Assembly (NCBI GenBank): GCA_963662155.1
Contig: OY759272.1
Coordinates: 48,836,566-48,900,565, forward strand
Reading direction: 5' to 3'
Length of the DNA: 64,000 bases
Source: Lamellibrachia columna
Lineage: Eukaryota; Annelida; Polychaeta; Sabellida; Siboglinidae
Each line of letters starts with the position of its first letter. Position 1 is the first letter of the stretch. The notes under the pieces were generated by a model that saw only the letters and a list, made by a program, of their open reading frames with translations, ran no database searches and was not told where the DNA came from. Shown one piece after another: positions 23,585-34,982 of this stretch. Position numbers and translations under genes: made by a program.

Positions 23585-23758
23585 AGACAAAGATACACAA
23601 AATGACAATATACAAAATGCTACTGGACAAATAAGACACACAACAAATTGCCCTGGAACAAAATGCCCTTAGAAAATAAGACACTTGACAAACTGCCCCT
23701 GGACAAAATGCCATCAGACAAAATGACTATGGACAAAATGCCACTGGACAAAAAATAA
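23585..23758 (+). repeat. GACAAAATGCC tandem head only
   Basis: Degenerate units of GGACAAAATGCCACT, about nine, with no unique body. It belongs to the family at 21640 and 22760; a more diverged run lies at 36090-36310. Confidence 0.5.
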
Positions 23759-23826
23759 AAGCCTGTGCAATTTTTTTTTAACAATTCCAATACACACAAG
23801 ACAGAATCTGTGAGACCTGTACTCAC

Positions 23827-23961
23827 CTAACACAACCTGTTGATTCTGTGTCCACTGTGACAATGACATTTTTTAGATCCCATTGTTCCGTCATCAATGT
23901 GTCACATGACAGCATTGGACCAGTCACACTCTCAAGTGCCTGACCTTGACAGGTAATCTCC
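23827..23961 (-). CDS. Possible upstream exon of gene A (unrecognised)
   Basis: This is a 135-nt open stretch between gtgttcacag and a perfect GTGAGT donor. It reads EITCQGQALESVTGPML and ends NVIVTVDTESTGCV. Only one of the three frames stays open, and that frame is phase 2 in and 2 out. The exit phase would join an acceptor at 18506 just ahead of exon 1 of gene A. I recognise no domain. It could be a chance open stretch. Confidence 0.4.
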
Positions 23962-24302
23962 CTGTGAACACACAAGTGGGAAGCCATGACTGGAGGGTGA
24001 ATACATGTTGGGTTACATTTCACCCTGAGCAGTTCCAAATATTAGTTGAATCTCAGAACATACGTGGTATTACATGATTTATATATTATTTTAATACATA
24101 TCACGATGTTGATTAACAGATTATAATGAGATCACCCGGCACTGCACCCTATGATACTTGACAACTATGCAGCTGCATATCTGTATGATATTATGTGTAT
24201 GGAATCGTAATATTGAGTAATTATCTATATTGTGGGGGTTTGTTCCTGAGGTGTTTGTCCAAGGACGTTTTCTTCCGTTACAGAGAACACAAGCCCATGA
24301 AG

Positions 24303-24606
24303 CCATGCCTGGTTTATGGGAAGAGGCATGCCTGGTTTATGGGAAGAGGCATGCCTGGTTTATGGGAAGAGCCATGCCTGGTTTATGGGAAGAGGCATGC
24401 CTGGTTTATGGGAAGAGCCATGCCTGGTTTATGGGAAGAGGCATGCCTGGTTTATGGGAAGAGGCATGCCTGGTTTATGGGAAGAGGCATGCCTGGTTTA
24501 TGGGAAGAGGCATGCCTGGTTTATGGGAAGAGCCATGCCTGGTTTATGGGAAGAGCCATGCCTGGTTTATGGGAAGAGGCATGCCTGGTTTATGGGAAGA
24601 GGCATG
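24303..24606. repeat. 23-bp minisatellite, about 13 copies
   Basis: Units begin GCATGCCTGGTTTATGGGAA, differing only at GAGGC/GAGCC. Confidence 0.96.
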
Positions 24607-24825
24607 TCTTACACTGAGTAGTTCATATCTTGCAGGGGTTCTTGGCTTCCTGTCCAGAGTGGCTGTCTCCCCGCACAGCTTAGACTAAGCTGAAGGCTTG
24701 TGATTGCTACAGTTATATGCCACAGTGTGTTATTATTAGTCAAATAAACTGCAATTCTACTGTAACTGTGCAGCATATTCAACATATAAAGCTTGGCTGT
24801 AGTGTAACACAAGACTATATTCAGC

Positions 24826-25074
24826 CTGTTTATTATAACCCAATACAACAACTTAACTGTTTATTATAACCCAATACAACAACTTAACTGTTTATTATAA
24901 CCCAATACAACAACTTAACTGTTTATTATAACCCAATACAACAACTTAACTGTTTATTATAACCCAATACAACAACTTAACTGTTTATTATAACCCAATA
25001 CAACAACTTAACTGTTTATTATAACCCAATACAACAACTTAACTGTTTATTATAACCCAATACAACAACTTAAC
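24826..25074. repeat. 31-bp minisatellite, 8 identical copies
   Basis: Units begin CTGTTTATTATAACCCAATA. Perfect identity across copies indicates recent expansion or collapse-prone assembly. Confidence 0.97.
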
Positions 25075-25559
25075 TGAATAATAAACTTACACAGCTTGTC
25101 TCGTCATATTTAAGATAATGTCTTTTTATTCTTGCCTTTTTCAGCATATTTCTATTTATTCAAGAGGGAAGTTCCAACAAAGGGAAGACAGCCCAGCCCC
25201 AGGGATGAAAGCCCTGAGTACTCCTCCCATGTCCTACCTAATGGGGCATGAATGAATAATTTGTTCCCTAATGGGTTTGAACAGATCTCTGCCCTGAGGG
25301 GAAGGATGGGGGAGAGGACTGAGTGGTGGGCCTCTGTCTTTCCCACTCCTCATGCAGGGAACTTCTCACACCTAAATTGTCTCACTCAGCCCCTCCCCTG
25401 GCTGAGTACTCCACCCACCTCTAGATGCCCCCAACTGGGCGAAATTGCTGCATTGTTTTAGGTTTTAGGTGTGTCAGGCCATTGGGCAGGGTTACAGGGT
25501 TATTCAGGTTATTGATTTGGTCTAGAGAAAGCAGCTAACATGAATCTGCTCCATCTTAC

Positions 25560-25625
25560 AATGCCCCCCAACCCCCATCTTCCAACCACCACCCCAACCT
25601 CCCCACCCCCACCCCAACCCCCAAC
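25560..25625. repeat. C-rich, G-poor tract
   Basis: CCCCAACC / CACCCCAACC motifs on the + strand; the minus strand is a G-run sequence that could form a G-quadruplex. This is inference from composition. Confidence 0.6.
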
Positions 25626-26039
25626 AAGTGATGTACCTGCCTGTAGAAACTGCTGGAAATGTGGAAAAAAATACCTTTCATGCAGTAATTGTAGCTTAGC
25701 TGAATACTTCACAGACAGTTGAATTGGTACTAAAATTACAAGTTTGCTGGGGTGAAGAGAAAGCACCTTGAATGATCCTGAGGAAAGGATTATTGTAGGA
25801 AAAAATGCCCCCCTGGAGAAAATTCCCCTTGGAAACAATCCCCCAGGACATAATCCCTCCCTGGACAAAAGTCCCCTGGACATAATACCACCACAAAAAC
25901 CCCCTTCCTCACATACACATGTTGCTATACTAATATTTTTATCACACACATTTTTAATGGCTTCATTTGGCAAGTTAATAGAGACCTACAGTTGTATCCA
26001 TGATATTTTACATATTCACCCCATGGGTGGACCTTTCAT

Positions 26040-26285
26040 CCCCGCCACCCTTCACTCGCCTTCACTCCCTTCACTTCCCTTCACACTCTTCACTCCTCTT
26101 CACTTCCATTCACTCCCCCGTCACCCCTTTCAATCCCCTCCCTCTTCACCCTCTCCCCTTCACTACATTTTACTACCCCTTCACTCCCCTCCCCTTCACT
26201 TCCCCCCTTCACTCCCCTCCCCCATCACCCCTTTCAATCCCCTCCCCCTTCACTCCCCTCCCCCTTCACTCCACTTCTCTTCATA
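26040..26285. repeat. Pyrimidine-rich CCCTTCACT minisatellite
   Basis: About 245 bases almost purely C and T on the + strand, with units of about 9-11 bp (CCCTTCACTC). A strand this polarised can adopt triplex DNA. Confidence 0.9.
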
Positions 26286-27367
26286 AACGTTTGACAGCAG
26301 GAACCTAGTTTGTATTATCTCATCAGAAGAACAGATATTACCATCTTCCATGTCATATTTATATTGTATTTATAGAACACCAAATGTCCAGGAAATATCC
26401 ATTTAGAATTACAATCAACATTAACATGACAAGTGCAATCATTTTTGTTAACATAAATCCAATGAATAGATTAATAATTGATGTGGCACGGTTGTCACGG
26501 AAGTGGCACGGTTGTCACGGAAGAATCCTCGACCACACATCACATTCATATTAATAAATAACATGAAGCAATACACGGGATGCAACTACGTGGCTATTCA
26601 ATGTCCAGCGTATGTGAAGAACACCATTAAATGAACAGCTGCGTCACACTTATTCAAATATGTTTTTAAGAGATAATTCTATTTGTGGATTCGTCCCAGT
26701 GTAATGAAGGCTACAAACAAAAGGGGAAGTGTCCATCTTCCCGTTTGACAGGTCCACAATGAACTGACAGGGCAGTGGTGTGAATAACCCCTCTCTGTCA
26801 CCCCTCACCATCCCACCCCCTGTGTCACCCCTGCATTACCAGGAGAAAGCTACTGTTGTGGTATGTGAGAGAGACTGTGGTGATGTCTTCACCCCAGACC
26901 TAATATAGACCTGGGGTGTCATCAGCACCAGACAGAGGGGTGTCATCTCTGTCACCCTCAAACAAATGACGGTCTCATTCATTACACAGAAAGTCCAACA
27001 AATCCCACAAATAACATTTCTATGTCCAAGCATATGTATTAATGTTATTTTAATGCTCTTTTTCATTTCAACTGATAAAGTATATATTCATTTTTATATA
27101 TTGGTAAACACATGTTTTAGATATCAAGAGAATACTACACAAATTCTTTATATCAGCATCATTTTTATAAATGACAAGAAAATGTGCTTATTGTCCATGT
27201 TATATTATAACTATTAGTATTGTTTCTATAGTTGACAATCTAATGTTCAGTAATTGGTGTTGTACTACAATTATACTATATCACACAATCATACAATGTT
27301 GTACAATGTCACATCACAATGTTGTACATTAATTTACAATGTAACATGACAATTTTGCACATCAAAC

Positions 27368-27546
27368 AAAATACTGTAATATTCCACACAACAATGCTCT
27401 ACAAAATACTGTAATATTCCACACAACAATGCTCTACAAAATACTGTAATATTCCACACAACAATGCTCTACAAAATACTGTAATATTCCACACAACAAT
27501 GCTCTACAAAATACTGTAATATTCCACACAACAATGCTCTACAAAA
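27368..27546. repeat. 35-bp minisatellite, 5 copies
   Basis: Units begin ATACTGTAATATTCCACACA; all copies are identical. Confidence 0.96.
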
Positions 27547-28057
27547 TCATACAACAATGTTTCAGATATGTTATTAACTTTTGCCTTGAGGCGTGCAGTC
27601 TTAAAAACTACAAAACTACAACTACATCTGCAATATCTTTGTAATGAGATCTGCATTAGAAAATAATCTACTGCTGGTAAGTTGCAGCTATGAAACCAAA
27701 GATTACCAAATAATTTACAGTGAGCACATTTACGGAATCACCTCTTTATGAACCGTGAGCTTTAATATTACTGTACTGCACATCAGTGATAAAGCATAAG
27801 TATCATATCAGTCACACACATATCAGTCACATGTGCAATATCTTTCTAATGACATATTTTTCATCTATGAAATCGCACAATTATCACATAACTTACACTG
27901 AGCATATTTATAAACTGAGAGTCTCAATTGTGTACATCAAAATTGCAGATTCAATGGATTGCAGCCTTGTATAATTTATAAATTTACTGATTTCATTAAA
28001 TATTTGTATTTGTTTATATTTTACTATGGACGTATTTATCTGAAATAACAATTTGTT

Positions 28058-28160
28058 ACTAGTATTACTTTACATCAGTGATAAAGCACAAGTCACAATG
28101 TGACATCAAAGTATTACTTTACATCAGTGATAAAGCACAAGTCACAATGTGACATCAAAG
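28058..28160. repeat. 50-bp direct duplication
   Basis: The segment starting GTATTACTTTACATCAGTGA occurs twice in tandem; a related ATCAGTGATAAAGCA also occurs at 27782. Confidence 0.88.
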
Positions 28161-28206
28161 CTTTGTATCTACTTACAAGTTCCTGTTGTGATACTAAGTC
28201 AGTCAC

Positions 28207-28370
28207 CTTGGTGAGATCTCCACCATCCAATATGTTACATGACTTGTATTGGTTCCTCTATTGTATTGAAGTTTGTCCACACTACAGGTCCAGAGCAGTG
28301 ACAGGTCCAGAGAAGTGACACTGGCAGATAAATCCCTGTCGTTGTGGATGTCCAAAGAGGTGATGACCGC
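28207..28370 (-). CDS. Possible upstream exon of gene A (unrecognised)
   Basis: A 164-nt open stretch follows a pyrimidine-rich acceptor (tctacttccag) and ends at AAG|GTGACT. It reads AVITSLDIHNDRDLSASV and ends WMVEISP, with exit phase 2, which matches the entry phase of 23827-23961. No family is recognised, and part of it is internally repetitive (VTSLD twice). Confidence 0.25.
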
Positions 28371-29300
28371 CTGGAAGTAGAAACAGGAAGAGCCTGACCG
28401 ATGATGGTCACTTTACCAATGTCTAAATGCATGTGAAATTGACCAGAGTGAAATGTAGTGACCATTTGACAACCCCGCTGTGGCGTTGAATGGAAACACC
28501 TAAGTACCGGGCCCTTCTAGGCCCCATTCCCCTTCCCATGTCACACCTGCGTCATTGAGCAGAAAGCTCACACAAAGCGACTACACCAGCTAGAGCAATT
28601 ATCTCATTTTCCCGTTTTGAAGTCGTGTTGCTGGGGCCCGGGGCAATTGATGCACCCCATTACAAGGCTTGGTCTTTTCAAGGAGGTTCCCACACTGTTG
28701 GTTTCACCCCAGCCCAATGGATATGTTCTCGCGGGCACCGGACAACACAACAATGGCACAACAATTTCTGTCCTTGTCTGAAAGACTTCCCGTGTAGATC
28801 ACCCAGCCTAGTGAAAGACATGGCTTATCATATCTCTGATACCTCCGTCACCCTCTCTACATGAACCTAACTAGCCCCCAACTATCCCACCTAGGATAAC
28901 AACACTTGTAACTTTCACTGTTTCTCCATCAACTCTAGCTCACTTCAAGGCACACCAACTGTGAATAATCACCAGGAATCTGTCTGGATTTCTCTCAGAC
29001 TGACCGGACTGACCGCCCCAGACTGGGAGACACCGCAGGACAGCAGCAGATGAAACAAGTTTGTAGGAATTGGCTACCTCTGAGGATGAGATCAAACTGG
29101 AAATTACCTGCAATCTGCTCCTCCTTGCTGTCGTCTGACACATTCCCTGTCATACACCAGACGGGTCCCATACCAGACAGTCTGGAAGGTGGCAGCTGAA
29201 GCCGTCTTCCTCACCCCCAAATCCCTTGGTGATGCTGCAATGACCAACATGTAGTGTTAACTGATGTATTTGGAGCTAGGCATAAATAAAACATTAATGA
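28371..29300. other. Moderate-GC unique sequence, no gene recognised
   Basis: More balanced composition than its surroundings and a few exon-like minus-strand stretches (for example one ending GCAG|GTAATT at about 29108), but no domain and no phase chain. Confidence 0.35.
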
Positions 29301-29307
29301 TATTTAT

Positions 29308-29446
29308 ATATTAAGCATAATTACCTCTCAAGAAACTTAGTGTTCGTTCTGTATATTTCAACTGCATCACACAGTTTTCTTCAGCAGACTGAAGTTACGG
29401 ATGTGTCACATGACTAAGTTTCTTGAGAGGTAATTATGCTTAATAT
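29308..29446. repeat. Inverted repeat, 34-bp perfect arms, 71-bp loop
   Basis: The left arm 29308-29341 contains TTACCTCTCAAGAAACTTAG; the right arm 29413-29446 is its exact reverse complement. The loop is unique. No element ends or target duplications were recognised. Confidence 0.9.
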
Positions 29447-29664
29447 TAATAACCAAGAAACCAGATCATCTATTTATTCAAGGATTAATGATATTCTTTG
29501 CATATGCAAAACAATGCTTACAATTACCTTAAGTTGAAATGCAAATGAATGACTAGATTTCACTGACAAGTAATGTGCATGTATGCCATGCGTATTGTTA
29601 GCATTAAATGTATAATAAAGATACAGGTGTATATAACAAAACAAGTTGGCAGACAGGTGTGGAA

Positions 29665-30508
29665 TGGAGAAATGAGAAAGGGAAAGAGGGAGAAGCGAGA
29701 ATGGTGGAGATAGGGAAAAGAGAGGGAAGCGAGAATGGGTGGATATAGGGAAAGGAGAGAGAAGCGAGAATGGTGGAGATAGGGAAAAGAGGAGAGGGAA
29801 GCGAGAATGGGTGGATATAGGGAAAGGAGAGAGAAGCGAAAATGGTGGAGATAGGGAAAAGAGGAGGGGGAAGCTAGAATGGGTGGATATAGGGAAAGGA
29901 GAGAGAAGCGATAATGGGTGGAGATAAGGAACAGAGGAGGGGGAAGCGAGAATGGGTGGATATAGGGAAAGGAGAGAGAAGCGAGAATGGTGGAGATAGG
30001 GAAAAGAGGAGAGGGAAGCGAGAATGGGTGGATATAGGGAAAGGAGAGAGAAGCGATAATGGGTGGAGATAAGGAACAGAGGAGGGGGAAGCGAGAATGG
30101 GTGGATATAGGGAAAGGAGAGAGAAGCGAGAATGGTGGAGATAGGGAAAAGAGGAGGGGGAAGCTAGAATGGGTGGATATAGGGAAAGGAGAGAGAAGCG
30201 AGAATGGTGGAGATAGGGAAAAGAGGAGGGGGAAGCTAGAATGGGTGGATATAGGGAAAGGAGAGAGAAGCGATAATGGGTGGAGATAAGGAACAGAGGA
30301 GTGGGAAGCGAGAATGGGTGGATATAGGGAAATGAGAGAGAAGCGAGAATGGTGGAGATAGGGAAAAGAGGAGGGGGAAGCTAGAATGGGTGGATATAGG
30401 GAAAGGAGAGAAAAGCGATAATGGGTGGAGATAGGGAAAGGAGAGAGAAGCGATAATGGGTGGAGATAAGGAACAGAGGAGGGAGAAAAGAGAATGGGTG
30501 GAGAAGTA
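29665..30508. repeat. Purine-rich composite minisatellite
   Basis: Two alternating purine-rich sub-units, GATATAGGGAAAGGAGAGAG and GGAGATAGGGAAAAGAGGAG, separated by AAGCGAGAATGG, recur over about 840 bases. The strand is almost free of C. Confidence 0.95.
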
Positions 30509-30524
30509 ACTAGAATTAATGATC

Positions 30525-30815
30525 AAAGTCAATTCTTTTGATGATTTCAACAAAACTAACTCTTTTATTAAACCAAAGGCACATATTACTATTTACATAT
30601 AACTATTCACATATTACTATTCACGTACTATTCACACATAACTATTCACACATAACTATTCACACATAACTATTCACACATAACTATTCAGACATAACTA
30701 TACACACATAACTATTCACATATAACTATTCACATATAACTATTCACACTGCAGATGCGAACATCAGTGAACCTGATTCTTGGTGGGGTAAATGAATTGC
30801 TGAGGAACCTTTAAT
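30525..30815 (+). repeat. Dispersed repeat family with CTGATTCATG core, copy 2, expanded
   Basis: It begins GTCAATTCTTTTGATGATTT, like 63430, and ends with the CCTGATTC...GGGGTAAATGAA block. Inside it, a 14-bp unit (cacataactattca) is repeated about ten times (30592-30747), so this copy contains a minisatellite the others lack. Confidence 0.55.
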
Positions 30816-31956
30816 TGACGTCACCAACATGGGGCAGACAGAAACCATGGAAACAAATCACCCCACTACTGGAAAAACAACCAGTCTTGACAGATCAATC
30901 AGGAAACATAAAAGGTGCCATACCAACTCACCCTGATGTTTGGGGTGCTAATACCCTATGAAGAAGACTGCACATTATCTGTTGTAATTTCTCAGTGACA
31001 CAGACTTGAACAAGCTGTGCAATAAATCAGAGAAAATAGGCAGGTTTCAGAGATCCACAAAAGGTACACAGATTGGTGGGTCTGAGTGATAAACAGTCAG
31101 AGTGTGAAAGTCTCAAGAGATAGCCTTGAAATGATTTACTTAATGAACTGAACATCCATGATTATTATCTAGACTACTCACTACAAGGTGGTACAATACT
31201 CCTGCATTGTTTAATACATGTTCACACAATTAAACCAGAAAATCACTGTCCATAATCTTTAACGTGACACCGTGCACTGCCACTTCAACTCATAGCTCAA
31301 TTTTCCCTATCAATTTAAACACCAAGGCTCTGCCCTACATGCCAATTATAGCAGTTCCAGTGAAATTTATCCTGCCATAGAAAATTGGGGGTAACATATA
31401 TAAAATTTATAGTGTAGCCAGGTGGGGGTAACTCAGCTGGATGCACCCACAGTAAGTTTTATTTTGATAGCACAGACTTGAAAAACAGAGACATGAACGG
31501 AATGAGATAGCCAGGTACTGAGATAGGCAGGGAATGTCCATTCATAATTATTGCTCTCAGTACCCCAAGGCAGTATGCCACCCCAGGAGGGCCCATCCCT
31601 TCTGCACTGTTCTCCACATGTCTACAGCTGCCTTATTGTTGTCATCTCAAGTCCAGGAGTAGGTAATTGTTAAAGTGATTGTCTTCAGACTCCTCACCAT
31701 GGCCAGTGTATAAGGTTTGTTAGGGTAACTTGCTTTTGGTTGATATATTAACAAGCATGGTGGTCTTCCTGAAAGTCAAACATTTCAATGATATTTAAAG
31801 CTTTGTTGAATTTTTTATTATTAGTTAAAATTATTTTATTATTATTATTTTTCATTGAATGAGTTATGCATATAACATAGGGAGTTTCAGTTTCAGCATT
31901 TATGAAACATACATTATACCAAGATGGGATGTATATGTTTTGTAACTTGCCATTTT

Positions 31957-32006
<50 letters not shown>

Positions 32007-33039
32007 CTGTATTGATCCAAGCAGTGCATGATTTTTCTTAATTAAATCTGTGTCATCTGTACTTAAAAAAAGTAATTTATTTTCCCACAAATAATCTTAA
32101 TATTTAAAAAACTCTTGGTGTTCCATTGGTTGGAATTTTTTCCATAGACAGTCTGCTGTAAATACAAGCCACACAAGCACCTGTAGTTTGACTAGTGCTA
32201 TTCTGGTCAACATTTAAGTGCTGAATTCTCAGTTAAGTGGAAAGTATTATTATGACCATTTAAGTGCACTTGAAATAGTCTGTCATCGTACTGTCTCACT
32301 TTGAGATTATGCATCATAAACTGTTACTCGGGTAACATAGGTGAGCTACAAGCCTTGGCATGCTTCGGTTGCAGACGTCTTATAAAGGTGGGATTTCAGC
32401 AGAAGTATTTGCTTTGAAGAGTTTAACACCTGTGTACTGAGGTATCTTTGAAGAGTGTACTGAAGTATTATTGTCTCTTGCTCAGACATTTTAATTGTGA
32501 TCACACTTACTGGCTTCTAACTTCAAGGTGCTAATGGGGTGGATTATTGTTGTCTGCATTTGCAGTGACAATAAGACACCAACGTGTTGATGACACTGTC
32601 ACTGTGCATGTTGAACATTGTCAAGACAGGAGTTGAACTCACCCAAGTTTAGGACACAGTCATGTTATACCCAACTACCTATATCTTGGAATGTCAAAAA
32701 TAGATAAATATGACAGAAAATAGCTGGACCACTTGTAGTGGCAATCACCTTCAGTCATGTGACCTTTTTGTTTTGGTGTCAAATACAACTCATCGTCTCC
32801 TGTTCACCAAGACCAGGGTAGGCATTAGGAAAATGATGCTATTTGTTTGAATTTTTCAGTTTTTATTTAGCATGTTCACAAAGTACGGGAAAATAAAAAA
32901 CAATTCCAGCAAGATTTCATGAACGTTCTGCAAACTCGAGTCTAACAACTGATGTGGCAGGAAGTGGCAGGTTGGTCGTAAACATGGTGAGAGGTTGATA
33001 CCCCACCACACACCCTCAACTAGCAGTGACATAGCTTTA
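30816..33039. other. No gene recognised
   Basis: AT-rich single-copy sequence apart from one (TA)n run. Confidence 0.5.
31963..32002. repeat. (TA)n microsatellite
   Basis: About 19 TA dinucleotides. Confidence 0.95.
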
Positions 33040-33990
33040 CCCAGTTAGCGTTGGGGTTATCGATGATAGCTCCCGTGTTCGTGCGGCGTGCCCGTGACCC
33101 GTAACACGGCAATGGTTTTACACCATTAATGCAACGTTTCAGCGGACCAAAGTCGTACAAATGACTACCCCCATTTTATGCTGTTGAAAGTACATTTTGC
33201 CAGACGAACTTATGCGAAAGATCGAAGATCCTGATTTTGGTGACAGTAGAGTTTCGCCTCTTCTACGTGGAGAGTCACAGACTGACCATTCGTTGACGGC
33301 GCCCTGCCTCGTTCACACGTGACTGGGGACGGTTCTATGGTTCCTCCCAGTGGTCTGTCAATCACCACGTCTAATATGATTAACGACTTCTACTAGAACA
33401 CCGGGTGTTACGATCGCCTCCTTGTTTCATCACTCGGTGGGTGGGACAATGTCTTTCAGCACTAATTACTCTAATTTAAATTAGATGTAATCAACGAGGA
33501 AGACGTGACTAGGGAGAGAGGGAGGGAGAGAGATTCGGAGACATAATGATATACTTTTGATGGAACATTAATTTTGTGTCAGTTGTCCGGAATATTAATA
33601 AAAATGAACTGCGTTCTGCGAGTAGCGAGTGTAACGACGAAACAGCAGCAACAACAAAAATGTCCCCGTTTCTATATATTTATCGTTTATCTCTTGTAAG
33701 ACTACTATCATTGAAACGAGTCTACGTGTTGAAAACATGTCCAACACAAACAGCGATTTGCGAAAATGTTGTTCAGATAAGACGTTGATAGGCAATATAC
33801 GCTAGCTTTCCAAGTATTGACTAGAAAACTAATTTTTCAATCATTTCCTGCATACCATCCAGCCGATAAAACAGGTGTCCGTTATGTGGTTGTGTGAAAA
33901 GAGAATTAACCTAGTAGCTTACCTAGCCTCACATTGCATATCATTCGTAGTTCGAACTGATCCGCCATGTGGCAGCACTTGTCGGCCAGT
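33040..33990. promoter_or_regulatory. CpG-rich, repeat-poor segment between the two genes
   Basis: By eye about 36 CpG dinucleotides fall between 33050 and 33540, while most flanking sequence has only a few per 500 bp. The segment lacks tandem arrays and lies nearly midway between the diverging genes. In mosaically methylated invertebrate genomes such segments often mark unmethylated promoters; that function is inferred. No TATA box or initiator was assigned. Confidence 0.4.
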
Positions 33991-34001
33991 TCCCACTAGT
34001 G

Positions 34002-34040
34002 ATCCTGCCCTGCCCTGCCCTGCCCTGCCCTGCCCTGCCT
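34002..34040. repeat. (CCTGC)n repeat, 7 copies
   Basis: Tandem CCTGC pentamers at the edge of the CpG-rich segment. Confidence 0.95.
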
Positions 34041-34256
34041 CGTGTATCATGAACCATAAATGCTGGCATAATATCTCAGATTTTCACTTTCACATGAGTA
34101 TTTCAAAATAAACTATATAATAGTGTTGTAAACTATATGATATTATTATAAACTCTACAGTAGTGCTATAAACTATATAACTATATAATAGTGTTATAAA
34201 CTATATGATAATATGTGACTGAGCCGGGGAGAGACCACAGGCCACTTGGCCTGGCA

Positions 34257-34744
34257 GTGGACTGTTGTGGTCAGTGTCCCCCTAGATAACTGTTGTGGTC
34301 AGTGTCCCCCTAGATAACTGTTGTGGTCAGTCACTCACCGTCAGTGTCCCCCTAGATAACTGTTGTGGTCAGTCACTCACTGTCAGTGTCCCCCTAGATA
34401 ACTGTTGTGGTCAGTCACTCACTGTCAGTGTCCCCCTAGATAACTGTTGTGGTCAGTCACTCACTGTCAGTGTCCCCCTAGATAACTGTTGTGGTCAGTC
34501 ACTCACTGTCAGTGTCCCCCTAGATAACTGTTGTGGTCAGTCACTCACTGTCAGTGTCCCCCTAGATAACTGTTGTGGTCAGTCACTCACTGTCAGTGTC
34601 CCCCTAGATAACTGTTGTGGTCAGTGTCCCCCTAGATAACTGTTGTGGTCAGTGTCCCCCTAGATAACTGTTGTGGTCAGTGTCCCCCTAGATAACTGTT
34701 GTGGTCAGTGTACCCCTAGATAACTGTTGTGGTCAGTCACTCAC
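34257..34744. repeat. 28/42-bp minisatellite with two unit lengths
   Basis: The short unit begins CAGTGTCCCCCTAGATAACT (28 bp). The long unit adds 14 bases, CAGTCACTCACTGT. Short units flank a central block of seven long units. Confidence 0.96.
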
Positions 34745-34982
34745 TGACCACCAGTTTTGCCAGTTATGTCAAATATTGTCTTTCAATAAAATAAATAATA
34801 TTATGTGCCTTTTTAAAAGATGTGTATTAGCGACATGTACATTAAAGTAATATTTTCAACACGAAAAATGAAATAATTAACAAACGTGTTACCACAGCCA
34901 GTCTTATCTACCAGTAAATACATTTCTCATTTCAATAACTATTTTCTTTTGACCTTTATTTCATTCAACAGACATTATGACA

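Larger units (their letters stand above)
25080..27365. other. No gene recognised
   Basis: Contains the C-rich and pyrimidine tracts and a 20-bp duplication (GTGGCACGGTTGTCACGGAA twice, 26484-26523). The stretch 25160-25460 has the look of an old repeat but has no second copy here that I can align confidently. Confidence 0.45.

Noticed and set aside
25509..25973. 154-residue minus-strand frame with Gly-rich segment
   Set aside because: The glycines come from the C-rich tract at 25560-25625 read backwards; nothing recognisable elsewhere in it.
28625..28864. 79-residue plus-strand frame in moderate-GC sequence
   Set aside because: No splice sites fit and no family recognised; kept only as an unannotated stretch.
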